The notes below the pieces were generated by a model. It saw nothing but the letters and a program-made list of their open reading frames with translations. It ran no database searches and was not told the DNA's origin. A stretch of 64,000 nt of DNA from Lutraria lutraria. Lineage: Eukaryota > Mollusca > Bivalvia > Venerida > Mactridae. The stretch covers positions 7,264,001-7,328,000 of the forward strand of contig OZ026845.1 of assembly GCA_964023205.1 (NCBI GenBank). Direction: 5' to 3'. The position numbers and the translations under genes were made by a program. Shown piece after piece: positions 31,101-34,100 of this stretch (the first letter of the stretch is position 1; every line of letters starts with the position of its first letter).

Positions 31101-34100
31101 TGGCCTCAAAAGAAAGGCCACCTGTCAATAAAAGCCACATTTTGTCTGTTCCACAGGTGACCTATGTTCACAGGTTTGACAGTACAGTACAGCCTCTGCA
31201 GAGCGGCTCTTTGTAGAACAACAACCTCTCTAAAACAACACCTTCAGAATTTCCCTAAGCTGATCTTTACTATAAATTTTACCTCTATAGAGCAACAACC
31301 TCTAAACAAAAGCCAATATTTGCATCTCCCACAGGATGTTGCTGTACAGAGGTTGTACAGTATATGATTACTTACTATGGTTAACAACTCTTTCTTCAGG
31401 CCGGGCCATGCTGTACAAATAATCCATCCAAAATATGCCGAATTTCTGTAGACCAAACTGTTCTGTGTATACCTGAAAAATAACATTCTGGTATAAATCT
31501 TGCTGCAAGTAAGAAATACAATTAAAAGGTCATTTTTTTGTGCCAACAACTTGGTCAGTTGCAAGCTTTTATATGGTATCAAGCCAATGCAAGAAATTAG
31601 AAAAATAAGGAATTTTATGAGTTTAAGCAAACACCATGAGTATTATTGACAGTCCTCCAGCTCCAAACTTTTCAAGCGATTTTGACGATCGTTTTGTTTG
31701 TTATTTAATAATTTTCAATTTAAAGCACACAAGCATATAACAAAGTTCATAGAATAAATGCTTACCTACCTAAGACAGTTAAAAGTAACTGCTGACCAAA
31801 TTGTTTTAAAGGACGCCTTAGGTGTTGTTGTGATACAATATAAAACTAACCTGTCTGTGTTCCTCAAAGTCTAGTATTTTTGTGATAGGTATACCAAGAT
31901 TTTCAGGACTTTGAGCATCAAACAAAGACTGACATAAATAGTTGTTTGTTGTTTTATTCAGTAAATTGTCTCCACCAGAAAACAACACATTGTTCTGAAA
32001 ATATCAGTATACAACAATAGTTGTGCATATAATATGATTAACTAGAGCTTTGTCACAGAAGTGACTACCTGGTAATACCCCCGCCACTATTTTGACACTA
32101 TAAGAACACAATAGTACACTATGTAGCTAAGTTCATGGGCACATAACTCTGGAATGTATGGATATGTAACTGGGCATGGAAATTGAGTATTGCACATCTA
32201 CACTTCATGGTGATGACATATTTCAAATTTCATAGCAATCGCTTAATGAATGTAAAAAGTAGCTTGCTGTACAAACTTGTGAAATAGTATGCGGACGGAC
32301 TGACTGACTGCCCAACTGACAGAGCTAGTGACTCCAATATAACTTTGTTTGCAGGGATATAACAAAATATCATATAATATAATAAAATATTGGTTTGTCA
32401 CTTATCACTATTGGTAAACAATTTTCTTTAACAAAAAGAGCTGTATAATACAATTAGACAAAATCTTGTACACTATACAAGACTTAAGCCATACATGTAT
32501 ACAGTAAAACCTCATTTCATAAACAGGATCATATATTTTTGGACTAATTTACTATATTTATCCTAGACTCTGAAGAGGTAATGAATGAGACCACCCCAAT
32601 GCCGAGGTTTTTCTGGAGTTGATAATGTTTATCTCTTACTCTCATTCAATAATATCATTCACCATCAGGTTTTGAATCCCATTCACGACTGGTCATTCCA
32701 TTCTATGAAAATTTGACAAAAATGTACATTGTCCTCAATATATGTAAAGAAGTTGTCAACTCCTTGTGGAAGGGTAAAATTAGTACTGGTTTGAACACAG
32801 TCCAGGAAAACTATTTTAAGTGAACCAGTCATCGTATATAGCTTATTTTCCTAGAGGAAGACAACAACTATCAGTGATACCTTCATATATATAATGAAAA
32901 AAAAACCTAAAGCCTTACCCTTGAATTCTCTTCTCCTTCGGCGCCACAAATACAAATACCTTGCGAATATATAGCGACACTAGTTATACCAAACTGAGCA
33001 TTGAAGAAGGTGATATCTTGCATTAAAAGTTCTAGAGAAATTCCTTCGGATTCTATGTAGAGAAATGGTTTGAAGACAATCTTCTTTGGTCCATAGTGAG
33101 CCTTTTCTTTCAGATACTCAGTTAACTGCATAAGATGAATATCAGATCATTTTTAACTACACCTTAACCAATCAAACACAACCATGGAAATATAACAACA
33201 CATTATGGTGTATTCATTTCATTTCTAATTTTGTGATGTGTTTGAGGTGGAAGCTGAAGGGCTGAAATAAATTAGGGAGGGATTAGGAGGCCATCTTGCA
33301 GTTAAATTTCTTGCTGTTATTGGAAGATGTTGTTATGAAATGCCAGGATGTTATAATCTTGAAACAGCTGTTTTGATTGGACGAGGCAGTCACACTAACA
33401 AATCATCAGAGGGAACTGTTATATACATGTGAATTTTTCAGCCCAATAGTGGCAATGTGACAAAAATCGATTTTTCATATTAAAATCTAACCTTGAATTT
33501 GACAGTCATTTTATAAGCATACATGCCAAGAGAGAACACAGAAGGTGGCGGCTTTCTGTGATCCCGTGTTTCTGGATCTATATCATCCTCACCCTCAGGT
33601 AATATCTGGGGAACATATGACCACGCCCACGAAGCCCAACCCTTCTGTTGCTCACCTATATCCTCAGGGGGAGGCTCGCCGACAGATAAATCTGTAAAAA
33701 ATAAATTGTACAAAATTCTACTCAATTTCGTGTTAGAAAAGCATATTGATCGATTGAATTTTTTTAATGTACATACGCTGTACAAATGCTACGCATACAA
33801 TTCCTTCCTCTCATAAAACATAAAATCATACATAGCAAGGCTATTTGATTTATGGATACATAGTTTTAGGCACAAAACAATAATTCCTACGTAAGATTTC
33901 AACTATCATGTACTGGTACTCATGGGTACTGTATAAATATTCTGTTTGAATCTGAACTATTTCAACAATGCACTTTGAGTAAATGGGTCAGAATCTTTCT
34001 GACAATCAACTATGTCAATTCCTATCTCACAAAATTATAGATACATCGCTTTGCACTAGTATACCATACTTCTTGTTTTAATGTTTATTGGGAGTTTCTC

